Source of the DNA: Bifidobacterium pluvialisilvae
GTDB lineage: Bacteria > Actinomycetota > Actinomycetes > Actinomycetales > Bifidobacteriaceae
Reading direction: 5' to 3'
Assembly: GCF_019331695.1 (NCBI RefSeq)
Contig: NZ_JAHBBI010000002.1
Span: forward strand, 248,001-312,000
DNA length: 64,000 nucleotides
This document shows positions 42,708-51,471 of the stretch, one piece after another. The notes under the pieces were generated by a model that saw only the letters and a list, made by a program, of their open reading frames with translations, was not told the origin of the DNA and searched no databases. Position 1 is the first letter of the stretch. Each line of letters opens with the position of its first letter. Both the position numbers and the translations under genes were made by a program.

Positions 42708-42778
42708 CTATTGATTTCGGGAATGATTCTTGATATCGCGCGTACGCGAATACGGAATGCCTCTGGGAAAAACAAGAC

Positions 42779-42808
42779 TTGAGAATGATTTTTTCCTCAT
42801 CGTATCGT
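42779..42808 (+). promoter_or_regulatory. Promoter TTGAGA-18-TATCGT of the surface HtaA gene
   Basis: TTGAGA at 42779-42784, 18-base spacer, TATCGT at 42803-42808. It predicts a leader of about 135 bases containing the hairpin CACGG-AAA-CCGTG (42821-42833) closed further by GGTGA/TCACC. Confidence 0.55.
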
Positions 42809-42950
42809 GCGGGTGAACTTCACGGAAACCGTGCCCGTCACCAGTTACCGCATTTGGGGCATCACCCGTGAGGGCAGTGTTGGTTCCCGTGCCGGTGGAC
42901 GAATAGCGTCCCGGTCGCGGGAAGGGGAACATGAGACGAAAGGAATAACA

Positions 42951-45900
42951 GTGTTCTCGAACAAGAAACGTGGCGCGGCCCTCGCCTCGGTCGTCGCCCT
43001 GGCGACGCTCGGCGCAGGCCTCGTCGTGCCGGCAGCCTCCGCCGCCGACTCGACCGCCAAGACCACCAGCGACGCCACCCTGAGCTGGGGACTGAGCAAA
43101 ATCGCCACCGGTGGCGCCTGGGCCGGCGGCTGCAACTTCCTGTCCGCAGGCAAGGCCGGCAACTCCGGCGGCGGCCAGCAGCAGTGGACGGAGGACAGCC
43201 CCAAGCCCGGCTTCCAGGCCGCCGACGGCAACGTCACCATCAAGTACCCGGACGCGAACGGCGACCTGACCGTCACCCCGACCTGGGACACCAAGTGCAA
43301 GACGTCCACGGGCGCGAACGCCAGCCCGTATATGGCCGGCAAGGGCGTCTCCACCGACGGCACCGTGAACTTTGCGAAGGGCGAGGGCACGGTGGACGTT
43401 GCGGCCAACACGGCCGACATCAAGTGGACCGGCACGTTCACCGTCGCCTTCTATGGCGGTATGACCTACTGGTTCGCCTCCGACCCGGAACTTAAGGTCA
43501 ACGCCGACGGCACCGCCATGCTGACCGCCGACCTCGGCGGCTACGGCGCCGATATGACCGACCCGAACAAGTGGGTGGAGCTGCCCGTCGAACAGGACAA
43601 GACCATCGCCGAGCTGAAGAACGTGAAGGTCACGGACACCGGCTTCACCGTCACACCCGAATACGATTCCATCAAGACCACCGAAGCCCCCGATGGCGGT
43701 TCCTGGCCGCAGGACTTCGTCGACTTCCAGTCGAAGACAGGCCAGTCCTCCTACTGGTACAACTCGACCGCCGGCGACGCGAACGCGAAGGCGAAGGCCG
43801 CGACGCCCATCACCATCTCCTACACCGCGAAGGCGGCCGAGGATCCGAGCAAGGTGGGCAACGTCGGCACGCTCGCCGCCGATCCGACCACCATCGATCC
43901 GACCAAGGACCAGCAGATCACCGTCACCGGCAAGGGATACACCGGCTCCGGCGCAGCCTACGGCACCTATGTGGTCATCGCCGACAAGTCCGTCTGGGAG
44001 CCCGGCAAGGTCCCGACCGACCAGAACGCCTTCCCCATCCAGAAGTGGGTGCGTCCGAACAACGACCCGAAGGACGGCTACGCCAACCTCGACAAGGACG
44101 GCAACTGGACCCAGGTGCTCGACATCCCCGCAGGCACCCTTGACGCCTCCAAGCAGTACGTGGTCGGCACGTTCGCCGCGCACATGCTGTCCGTCACCAA
44201 CCGCAACCTCGACCACGCCGTCGACTTGACGCTCAAGGCATCCACGCCCGAGGCCACCGCGCCTGCCGCTCCCGCCAAGCCGACCGCCACCGTCGCCGGC
44301 ACCATGGCCGACCCGTACCAGGTGAAGGTCGACTGGAAGGCCCCGGCCAAGGACGGCGGCTCCGCGATCACCGGCTACACGGTGACGCTCACCCCGTCCA
44401 CCGGTGACCCGATCAGCCGGGACGTCGACGCGACCGCCACCACCGCCACGTTCGGCAAACTCACCGCGAAGAACGTCTCCTACACGGCGACCGTCGTCGC
44501 GAAGAACGCTGTCGGCGACTCCGCCGCGTCCCCGGCCTCCGACGCGGTCACGCCGAACGCCGATCCGGCCGCCACGCCGGCCATCGCCGTCGAGCCGACC
44601 GACGGCATCGATCCCGCCGCCGACACCACGTTCACCGTCAAGGGCACCGGCTTCACCGGCGGCGCCGCCTTCTACGGCGCGTACGCCGTCGTCGCCGACG
44701 CCAACGTGTGGAACGCCGGCAAGAACCCGACCTCCGCCAAGGACTTCATCGGATCGGCGTGGGTCAAGCCCGCCGACATCAAGGACGGCGCGTTCACCGC
44801 GACCGTCACCGTCAAGGCCGGCACCTTCCAGTACGGCAAGACCTACGTGGTCGGCACCACCGCCGCGCACGGCCTGTCCCTGACCGACCGTCGTCTCGAC
44901 ACCGCCCAGGCCATCACCCTCAAGGCCCAGATTCCGACCGCGCCGAGCGATGTGGCCATCACCAAGGCCGGCGACACCGACGCCAAGGTGAGCTGGAAGG
45001 CCCCTGCCGCCGGCACCTACGACTCCAAGGTCGCCAAGTACACCATCGTCGTCTCCGACAAGGACGGCAAGCAGGTCGCCACCAAGACCGTCGAGACTGC
45101 GGATGGCAAGACCGAGTACACCGCCGACTTCGCCGGCGTCGCCAAGCCCGGTTCGACGCTCAAGGCCACCGTCACCGCCATCGACGCCAACGGCCAGCAG
45201 TCCGCGGCCGTCGCCGCCGATGCCGATCTGACGATCCCGGCCGTCGCGCCCTCCGCTCCGCAGAACGTGACCGTGAAGCAGGCCGGCGCCCACGAGCTGC
45301 TCGTCAGCTGGGCCAAGCCCGCATCCGACGGCGGCAGCGCCATCACCGGCTACACCGTCACGCTCACCCCGAAGACCAAGGCCCGTGCCGCGGCCCTGAC
45401 CGCTAAGGTGGACGCGAACACCTTCCAGCACGTCTTCACCGACCTCGACCCGAGCACCGAATACACGGCGACCGTGACGGCCACCAACGCCATCGGCTCC
45501 GCCGACGCCCAGACCGCCGAAGCCGCCAAGCCCGCCGCCATCGAGCCGAAGCTTGCCTTCGCCGACGCGGACAAGAAGGCCATCACCTCGCTCACCCTGA
45601 ACACGAAGGACGAGAAGACCCTCTACGCCTTCGCCCAGGGCGAGAAGGTCGACGGCGAGAAGGTGACCTGGGAATCCTCCGACAAGACCGTCATCGCCTT
45701 CCCGGCCGAGGACTCCGCCGACGCCAACACCCCGGCGACCGCCGCCGTCGGCTACGACGAGCAGAAGGTCATCGCCGGCAAGGCCGGCAAGGCCACCATC
45801 ACCATCACGGCGACCATCGATGGCAAGGACGTCAAGGCCACCCTGCCCGTCACCGTGAAGGACCCGGCCGCCGGCAACGGCACCCACGGCAGCACCAGCA

Positions 45901-46115
45901 CCGGAGGCAACGGCCAGAACAACGGTTCCGCCAGCACCAGCGGCACCACGTCGTCCAGCGCGGGCGCCTCCGCCAAGGCCAACGGCACCGCCACGAAGTC
46001 CACCAGCCAGCTGAGCAAGACCGGCTCCGCCATCATGGGCATCGTCGCCGCGGCCGTCGTCCTGGCCGCCGGCGCAGGCATCGCGCTCGCCGCCCGTCGC
46101 CGCGCCACACGCTGA
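42951..46115 (+). CDS. Cell-surface HtaA haem-binding protein with FN3 domains
   Basis: Exported protein of 1054 residues expected to capture haem at the surface. The signal peptide (about 1-31) ends VVPAASA. One HtaA domain lies at about 38-285 (ATLSWGLSKIATGG, GTFTVAFYGGMTYWFASDPE, GQSSYWYNST). Then come a Tyr/His domain (about 300-431, GYTGSGAAYGTYVVIAD, VVGTFAAHMLS), FN3 (about 445-535), a second Tyr/His domain (about 543-661, YGAYAVVAD, VVGTTAAHGLS), two more FN3 (about 663-861) and a Big-type domain (about 867-970). A Gly/Ser/Thr linker leads to LSKTG, a membrane helix and RRR. LSKTG departs from LPxTG (Ser for Pro). The start is the GTG at 42951, with AAGGAA upstream. Confidence 0.9.
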   Translation: MFSNKKRGAALASVVALATLGAGLVVPAASAADSTAKTTSDATLSWGLSKIATGGAWAGGCNFLSAGKAGNSGGGQQQWTEDSPKPGFQAADGNVTIKYPDANGDLTVTPTWDTKCKTSTGANASPYMAGKGVSTDGTVNFAKGEGTVDVAANTADIKWTGTFTVAFYGGMTYWFASDPELKVNADGTAMLTADLGGYGADMTDPNKWVELPVEQDKTIAELKNVKVTDTGFTVTPEYDSIKTTEAPDGGSWPQDFVDFQSKTGQSSYWYNSTAGDANAKAKAATPITISYTAKAAEDPSKVGNVGTLAADPTTIDPTKDQQITVTGKGYTGSGAAYGTYVVIADKSVWEPGKVPTDQNAFPIQKWVRPNNDPKDGYANLDKDGNWTQVLDIPAGTLDASKQYVVGTFAAHMLSVTNRNLDHAVDLTLKASTPEATAPAAPAKPTATVAGTMADPYQVKVDWKAPAKDGGSAITGYTVTLTPSTGDPISRDVDATATTATFGKLTAKNVSYTATVVAKNAVGDSAASPASDAVTPNADPAATPAIAVEPTDGIDPAADTTFTVKGTGFTGGAAFYGAYAVVADANVWNAGKNPTSAKDFIGSAWVKPADIKDGAFTATVTVKAGTFQYGKTYVVGTTAAHGLSLTDRRLDTAQAITLKAQIPTAPSDVAITKAGDTDAKVSWKAPAAGTYDSKVAKYTIVVSDKDGKQVATKTVETADGKTEYTADFAGVAKPGSTLKATVTAIDANGQQSAAVAADADLTIPAVAPSAPQNVTVKQAGAHELLVSWAKPASDGGSAITGYTVTLTPKTKARAAALTAKVDANTFQHVFTDLDPSTEYTATVTATNAIGSADAQTAEAAKPAAIEPKLAFADADKKAITSLTLNTKDEKTLYAFAQGEKVDGEKVTWESSDKTVIAFPAEDSADANTPATAAVGYDEQKVIAGKAGKATITITATIDGKDVKATLPVTVKDPAAGNGTHGSTSTGGNGQNNGSASTSGTTSSSAGASAKANGTATKSTSQLSKTGSAIMGIVAAAVVLAAGAGIALAARRRATR

Positions 46116-46824
46116 ATCGCGGCGGCGGCAATGGGAGCCGACCTTTCAACGGGTTGGCTCCCCCGCGTGAGCAGGGGTGGCTGTCAGGTGAAGCTTGGCT
46201 GAGAGGGGAGCAGTTTTGTGGTGAACTCCCCTCAGTCGGCTTTGCCGACAGATCCCCTCATTCATGAGGGGAGCCAATTGGACTCGGCAACCGGCCCCCG
46301 CTGGCGAGCGGCCTTTCCGTCATCCTGAGCGAGCGGCCTTTTTGTCATCCTGAGCGAGCGTAGCGAGTCGAAGGATCTTTACCCCTCCGACCGCGACGGC
46401 GCGCCGACCACCCTCAGTCAGCTGCGCTGACGGCTCCCGCCAGCGGGAGCCGAAGATCCTTCGACTCCGTCGCTTCGCGACTTCGCTCAGGATGACAAAG
46501 CTGTGGCGTGGGCTTCGCTCAGGATGACAAAGCTGTGGCGTGGACTTCGCTCAGGATGACAAAGCTGCGGGGCGGACTTCGCTCAGGATGACAAAGCTGT
46601 GGCGCGGACTTCGCTCAGGATGACGACACCCTGCCGTGTCCCAACGGTCTTGCCCCCGCTGGCGGGGGCTGTCCGGCGTATGCCGGACTGGAGGTGGCTG
46701 TGCGTCAATCGGCCATTGGACCACCTTCAGCCACGCTCCGCGTGACGGCTTCCGCCTGCGGAAGCCAGTCGCTTATCTTGCCCCGCTTATCCGCCATCGA
46801 ATCCAACCTCAAGGAATCCGCCTC
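46116..46824. repeat. Repeat cluster between the HtaA gene and hmuT
   Basis: At about 46245-46275 a TCCCCTCATTCATGAGGGGA palindrome, sister to 3707-3732. At 46315-46380 left tips (CATCCTGAGCGAGC twice, GAGTCGAAGGATC). At 46448-46500 the facing arm, then five copies of CTTCGCTCAGGATGACAAAG at a 32-33-base step to 46625. Around 46405-46450 and 46650-46770 sit CAGCTGCGCTGACGGCTCCC and GGCTTCCGCCTGCGGAAGCC hairpins. The latter is the most likely leader hairpin of hmuT. No gene here. Confidence 0.85.
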
Positions 46825-48066
46825 ATGAACATCGGACATCTGATCGTCGATGCACGACGCCACGCGAAAGCCACGCTGGCGTCCGTTCTCGCGGTCGTGT
46901 GCCTGATGGGCATGGCCGGCTGCGCCAACATCGGCACCATCTCCGAGTCAAGCCTCGACTCCTGCGACGTGCCCGACGCATCCACCACACCCAATCCGCC
47001 GAAACTTCCCAACGTCACGCAATCCAAACTCAAGAACCCACGCGAGATCACCGGCCCCACCACCGCCTACACTCGCTCCGACCAGATCATCCCCATCTCC
47101 AACGCGCCGTTCGAACAGCAGAAGCTGCCCGTGACGGTCACCAGCTCCGACGGTCCCAAGCAGACGGTCAAGGACACCACGCGCATCCTCGCGCTCAACC
47201 AGAACGGCGGTCTTGCCGCAGCCGTCTACGCGCTCGGCTTCGGCTGCAACCTCGTCGGCCGTGACACCGCCACCGGATCCTCCGGCATGGACAAACTGCC
47301 CAAGGTCACCGTCAACGGCATGGACCTCAATGCCGAAGCCATCCTCGCGTTGGAGCCCACCGTCATCATCACCGACACCAGCATCGGCCCCTACGACGTG
47401 CAGTTGCAGCTGCGGCAGTCCGGCGTGCCGGTCGTGTTCGTGCCGCTCACCAGCAACGACGGCGTCAACGGCGTCGGCACGCAGATCCAGGCCGTCGCCG
47501 ACGCGCTCGGCGTCAGCGACCTCGGCAAACAGCTCGTCAAACGCACCAACAGCGAAATCAGCCAAACCATCCAGACCATCCAGAAAACCATGGCACCGGC
47601 CGACGTCAACCGCAAGCCACGCATCGTGTTCCTCTACGTGCGCGGCAAATCCATCTACTACTGGTTCGGCGAAGGATCGGGCGCCGACTCGCTCATCCAG
47701 TCCATCGGCGCGAACGACGTGGCCAAGGAGGTCGGGTTCAAGGGCATGGCCGCCACCAACGCCGAAGCGCTCATCAAGGCCAGCCCCGACGTCATATTCG
47801 CCATGACGCTCGGCGTGCAGTCGGCCGGCGGACTCGACGGCATGCTCGACCTGCCCGGCATCAAGGAGACGCCAGCCGGCAAGCACCGACGCGTCGTCGA
47901 CATGAGCGACTACGAGATCATGAGCTTCGGCCCGCAGACCGCGCAGGTCCTCGCGGCGCTCGCCACGGCCGTCTACGCGCCCGGCCAGGCCTACCAGCCC
48001 AAACACAAGCCGGAAGTGGTCGAACAACGATTGAACGAGATGAAACAGGAGAACGAGAACAAGTGA
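46825..48066 (+). CDS. hmuT: Haem ABC transporter substrate-binding lipoprotein
   Basis: Lipid-anchored receptor of 413 residues that hands haem (or another tetrapyrrole or siderophore) to the permease. The signal peptide ends in the lipobox LMGMAGC, so the mature protein begins at Cys33. The rest is a helical-backbone (FecB/PeripBP) fold: RILALNQNGGLAAAVYALGFG, AILALEPTVIITDTSIGPYDVQLQLRQSG, KPRIVFLYVRGKSIYYWFGEGSGADSLIQ and APDVIFAMTLGVQ-like SPDVIFAMTLGVQSAGG. The start at 46825 is supported by AAGGAA upstream. It overlaps the permease gene by 4 bases (GTGA). Haem as ligand is inferred from the HtaA neighbours. Confidence 0.92.
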   Translation: MNIGHLIVDARRHAKATLASVLAVVCLMGMAGCANIGTISESSLDSCDVPDASTTPNPPKLPNVTQSKLKNPREITGPTTAYTRSDQIIPISNAPFEQQKLPVTVTSSDGPKQTVKDTTRILALNQNGGLAAAVYALGFGCNLVGRDTATGSSGMDKLPKVTVNGMDLNAEAILALEPTVIITDTSIGPYDVQLQLRQSGVPVVFVPLTSNDGVNGVGTQIQAVADALGVSDLGKQLVKRTNSEISQTIQTIQKTMAPADVNRKPRIVFLYVRGKSIYYWFGEGSGADSLIQSIGANDVAKEVGFKGMAATNAEALIKASPDVIFAMTLGVQSAGGLDGMLDLPGIKETPAGKHRRVVDMSDYEIMSFGPQTAQVLAALATAVYAPGQAYQPKHKPEVVEQRLNEMKQENENK

Positions 48067-49235
48067 CAGGCAACGGAACCAGCGCCCCGCGCACGGCCGG
48101 CGGGACCGGCGGCATCCATACCGCCGCGGCCCGCGCCGACCAGGCGCGCAGCCGGCGCATCGCCGCCAACGCCGCCGATCTCGGCCTCGCCGGCAAGCCG
48201 CATATGGGCAGGACCACACTCACCTTCATCATCCTCATCGTCGGACTGCTCGTCATGACCGTCGTCTCGGCGTCGCTCGGCCAGCTCATCATCCCGTTCG
48301 ACCAGGTCATCGGCTCCGTGCTCAACAAGGTCGGCATCCACTGGCTCGAAGGGCCGGCCCGCGCATTCGGCAACGAGGCGTTGTGGAACGTGCGTTTCCC
48401 GCGCATCGTCATGGCCATCGTTGTCGGCGCGGCCCTCGGCGTCGCCGGCGCCGTCATGCAGGGCGTGTTCGGCAACCCTCTGGCCGAACCCGGCACCGTC
48501 GGCGTCTCCTCGGGCGCGGCGGTGGGCGCCAGCGCCTCCATCCTCATGGGGTGGACGTTCCTCGGCGCGTTCACCACGCCGTTCCTCGCATTCGTCTGCG
48601 GACTCGCCACCACCATGTCGGTGTATCTGCTGGCCCGGCGCGGCGGCCGCACCGAAATCGTCACGCTGATCCTCACCGGCGTGGCCGTCAACGCCATCGC
48701 CGGCGCGCTCATCTCGTTCTTCACGTTCGCCGCACCCACCAACGCGCGCGACCAGATCGTGTTCTGGCAGATGGGCTCGTTCAACGGCAGCCGCTGGCAG
48801 CAGGTCGCGCTCGTGGCGCCCATGTGCCTCATCGGCATCATCGGCGTGCAGTTCCTGGCCCGGCGGCTCGACCTGCTGTCGCTCGGCGAAAAGCCGGCCC
48901 GCCATCTCGGCGTGAACGTGGAACGCCTGCGCTTCTGCTCCATGCTGGCCGTGGCGCTGCTGGTCTCGTCCGCCGTCGCGTTCGCCGGCATCATCTCGTT
49001 CGTGGGTTTGGTCGTGCCGCATCTGCTGCGCATGATCATCGGACCCGGCCACCGTGTGCTGCTGCCGGCGTCCGCGCTCGGCGGCGCGCTGCTGCTCACC
49101 ATCGCCGACTTCGCCGCCCGCACGACCATCCAGTTCGCCGACCTGCCGATCGGCATGCTGACGTCGCTCGTCGGCGGTCCGTTCTTCTTCTGGCTGCTTC
49201 GCCGTAGCCGTTCCAAGTCAGGGGGTTGGGCATGA
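48063..49235 (+). CDS. hmuU: Haem/iron ABC transporter permease (FecCD type)
   Basis: Integral membrane permease of 390 residues with about nine to ten helices after a cytoplasmic, Ala/Arg-rich N-terminus of about 50. FecCD motifs are VRFPRIVMAIVVGAALGVAG, QGVFGNPLAEPGTVGVSSGAA, LILTGVAVNAIAGALISFF, WQMGSFNGSRWQQV, SLGEKPARHLGVNVERLR and GIISFVGLVVPHLLRMIIGPGHR. It starts with GTG overlapping the hmuT stop, and its stop overlaps the hmuV start, so all three are translated together. Confidence 0.95.
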   Translation: MTGNGTSAPRTAGGTGGIHTAAARADQARSRRIAANAADLGLAGKPHMGRTTLTFIILIVGLLVMTVVSASLGQLIIPFDQVIGSVLNKVGIHWLEGPARAFGNEALWNVRFPRIVMAIVVGAALGVAGAVMQGVFGNPLAEPGTVGVSSGAAVGASASILMGWTFLGAFTTPFLAFVCGLATTMSVYLLARRGGRTEIVTLILTGVAVNAIAGALISFFTFAAPTNARDQIVFWQMGSFNGSRWQQVALVAPMCLIGIIGVQFLARRLDLLSLGEKPARHLGVNVERLRFCSMLAVALLVSSAVAFAGIISFVGLVVPHLLRMIIGPGHRVLLPASALGGALLLTIADFAARTTIQFADLPIGMLTSLVGGPFFFWLLRRSRSKSGGWA

Positions 49236-50107
49236 GCGTGGCCATTCAACTGCCGTGGAACACCGTCCATCGCACGCCGCAGATGCCGAATCCCGGCGAC
49301 CTGGTGCTCCAGCTCGACGATGTGAGCGTCGAAATCGGCGAACGCCGCATTCTTTCCGACATCAGTCTGGATATCCGTGCCGGCGAGGTGCTGTCGTTGG
49401 CCGGCCCGAACGGTGCCGGCAAGTCGACGCTGCTCAACGCCATCACCGGCGACGTGCCGCTTGCCGGCGGCGATATCTCGTTGTTCGGAATGCCGGTCGC
49501 ATCGTGGGATGCGACCGAACTGGCCATGCGTCGTTCGGTGCTGTTGCAGTCGGTCGACGTGACGTTCCCGTTCAGCGTGGGCGACATCGTGCGCATGGGC
49601 CGCTCCCCGTGGGAGGGCACCGCCGAGGAGATGGACGACGATATGATCGTCGACTCCGCGATGGCGATGACCGAGGTCACGCCGCTCGCCGACCGTGTGT
49701 ATACGTCGTTGTCGGGCGGCGAACGCGGACGCGCCGCGTTCTCGCGCGTGCTCGCCCAGGCGGCGCCGATCCTGCTGCTTGACGAACCCACCGCGGCCAT
49801 GGACATCAAACATCAGGAGATGCTCATGCGCATCGGCCGCGAATACGCGGCGGCCGGATGCGCGGTCGTCGTCATCGTGCACGCGCTCGACGCGGCGGCC
49901 GCATGGTCCGATCGCGTGGCGCTGCTGGAGGCCGGTCGGCTTCGTGCCGTGGGCACGCCGGAGGAGGTGTTCACGTCGTCGACGCTCAGTGATGTCTATC
50001 AGTGCCCGATCGAGGTGCTGCCGCATCCGGCGGGCGGATTGATCATCGTGCCGAAGCGGCCGGTCGTTCGTCGCAACGTGTATGGCACGCATTGGGGGAG
50101 GGGCTGA
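49232..50107 (+). CDS. hmuV: Haem ABC transporter ATP-binding protein
   Basis: ATPase of 291 residues powering the HmuU permease. Motifs: Walker A GPNGAGKSTLLNAITGD, Q-loop LLQSVDVTFPFSVGDIVRMGR, signature LSGGERGRAAFSRVLAQ, Walker B ILLLDEPTAAMDIKHQE and H-loop VVIVHALDAAAAWSD. VIVHAL replaces the more usual THD, as in HmuV proteins. The FPFSV.DIV.MGR pattern is typical of haem (HmuV) ATPases. Its start is the ATG of an ATGA overlap. It ends overlapping the next start by one base (TGATG). Confidence 0.95.
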   Translation: MSVAIQLPWNTVHRTPQMPNPGDLVLQLDDVSVEIGERRILSDISLDIRAGEVLSLAGPNGAGKSTLLNAITGDVPLAGGDISLFGMPVASWDATELAMRRSVLLQSVDVTFPFSVGDIVRMGRSPWEGTAEEMDDDMIVDSAMAMTEVTPLADRVYTSLSGGERGRAAFSRVLAQAAPILLLDEPTAAMDIKHQEMLMRIGREYAAAGCAVVVIVHALDAAAAWSDRVALLEAGRLRAVGTPEEVFTSSTLSDVYQCPIEVLPHPAGGLIIVPKRPVVRRNVYGTHWGRG

Positions 50108-51471
50108 TGATGGGGAATATTGTCGGTGTGTTCCGTCGTTGCGTCGTCGTGATGATGACGGTCGCGTTGTCGTGCGGCGTCGTCGCGGCGATTGACGTGC
50201 TGCGTGACGTGCCGTCGACCATGGCGGCCGGCGCCCAGGTAAGCGTCAACGTCGAGGGCGGTTCCCTCAATCCGGACGGCAAGACGACCGTAGACCTGTC
50301 GGGCAGTGGATTCCAATCCGTGCAGGGCGGCTTCGGCGGCATCTACGTGCTGTTCGGCTGGGTGGACGATCCGGACGGCGGCTCGTGGAAGCCGTCGCAG
50401 GGCGGCGTCACCGGCCAGGATTACCGATACGTGCCCGACGACGAGAACAATCCCGCGGGGTACGACGTGTTCGTCGCGTTCCCCGGCGATTCGACGGCGT
50501 CGGCCGCGAACGGCGGTCAGATCGCCGCCAATGGCACATGGAACGCCAAGATCACCGTGCCCGGCGCGAAATTCACCAGCTACGACCGGTCGAACAATCC
50601 GACCGACGTCGACTGCACGGCCGTGCAATGCGGCATCATCACCATCGGCGCCCACGGCGTCGTCAACGCCAGCAACGAGACATTCACGCCATTGAGTTTC
50701 GCCGCCGCGCAGCAGTCATCGGATTCCGGGGATTCCGGAACGACGGATACGACGGCCGAATCGTCGACGTCGGATGAGGATGCGGCCGCCAAGGCCAAGG
50801 CGGCCGCGGAAGCCAAGAAGAAGGCCGCCGCCGAGGCTGCGGCGAAGAAGAAGGCCGCGGAGGAAGCGAAGAGGAAAGCGGCCTCTGCCGCCGCGCAGGA
50901 ACAGCCGCGGACGGCGGCGGAGGAGACCACCATGAGCACACAGGTTCCCACATTGGGCATCGCGGGATGGCTGATCGTCGCCGCGGTCATCATCCTCGGC
51001 ATCGCCATCATCGTGCTGGCGGCCGGCGTCGGCGGATACCTCGCCATGAAATCGGTGCTGCTCGGCGTCTCACCGGCCGCGCTCGACAAGGAGATCGCCA
51101 AACGCGAACGCAAGGCGGAGGACGTGCGTGCCCGCGAAGCCATGAAATCCGCCAAACGCAAGCGCAAACAGTATGAGCGGCTGCTCAAGGAGCAGGGGAG
51201 GGCCGACCAGGTGCAGTCCATGGTCGAGGACGCCCCGTTGCCGATTCCCAATGCGCAACGGCCTGACGCGGGAGCGCAGGCCACGCAGGTCATTCCACCG
51301 ATCGAGGCCGGCGGGGCGGCTGCGGCTGCGGCGACGGACGGCGCGGCTGCGGCGTCAACCGGGGCGGCCGTGGCTTCGGCCGGCGGCGCGGCGACGTCGG
51401 GAATCCGGGGATTCTTCACACGACACATGAACCGAACCGCGGAATCCACGGATGAGGGAGGCGAACGATGA
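50107..51471 (+). CDS. Surface protein with Tyr/His haem-locus domain, helical spacer and membrane anchor
   Basis: Exported protein of 454 residues in the haem operon. After a signal or anchor helix (about 8-30) comes one domain (about 40-205) that matches the two Tyr/His domains of the surface HtaA protein: SGSGFQSVQGGFGGIYVLFG, NGTWNAKITVPGAKF and CGIITIGAHGVVNASNETFTP. A long Ala/Lys/Glu helix follows (about 225-275, AAAKAKAAAEAKKKAAAEAA), then a membrane segment (about 285-315, GWLIVAAVIILGIAIIVLA) and a charged cytoplasmic tail with coiled-coil character (KEIAKRERKAEDVRAREAM). It could span the wall and pass haem inward, as HtaB-type proteins do in corynebacteria. The start overlaps hmuV. 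Confidence 0.85.
   Translation: MMGNIVGVFRRCVVVMMTVALSCGVVAAIDVLRDVPSTMAAGAQVSVNVEGGSLNPDGKTTVDLSGSGFQSVQGGFGGIYVLFGWVDDPDGGSWKPSQGGVTGQDYRYVPDDENNPAGYDVFVAFPGDSTASAANGGQIAANGTWNAKITVPGAKFTSYDRSNNPTDVDCTAVQCGIITIGAHGVVNASNETFTPLSFAAAQQSSDSGDSGTTDTTAESSTSDEDAAAKAKAAAEAKKKAAAEAAAKKKAAEEAKRKAASAAAQEQPRTAAEETTMSTQVPTLGIAGWLIVAAVIILGIAIIVLAAGVGGYLAMKSVLLGVSPAALDKEIAKRERKAEDVRAREAMKSAKRKRKQYERLLKEQGRADQVQSMVEDAPLPIPNAQRPDAGAQATQVIPPIEAGGAAAAAATDGAAAASTGAAVASAGGAATSGIRGFFTRHMNRTAESTDEGGER

Noticed and set aside
42720-42800. Fur or DtxR box upstream of the haem locus
   Set aside because: GAATGATT and TGAGAATGATTTTTTCCTCA have partial dyads, but none reaches a convincing match to the Fur or DtxR consensus.
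42708-45887. Long minus-strand open frame (over 1000 codons) opposite the surface HtaA gene
   Set aside because: It is the antisense of a well-supported gene; its translation is Gly/Val/Asp/Arg-rich with no domain, as is usual in high-G+C DNA.
46250-46274. TCCCCTCATTCATGAGGGGA palindrome as terminator of the surface HtaA gene
   Set aside because: It lies 135 bases after the stop, lacks a T-run, and matches the repeat at 3707-3732, so it is treated as a repeat.
47918-50092. Long minus-strand open frame opposite hmuTUV
   Set aside because: His/Arg-rich shadow of the transporter genes, with no domain and no ribosome site.
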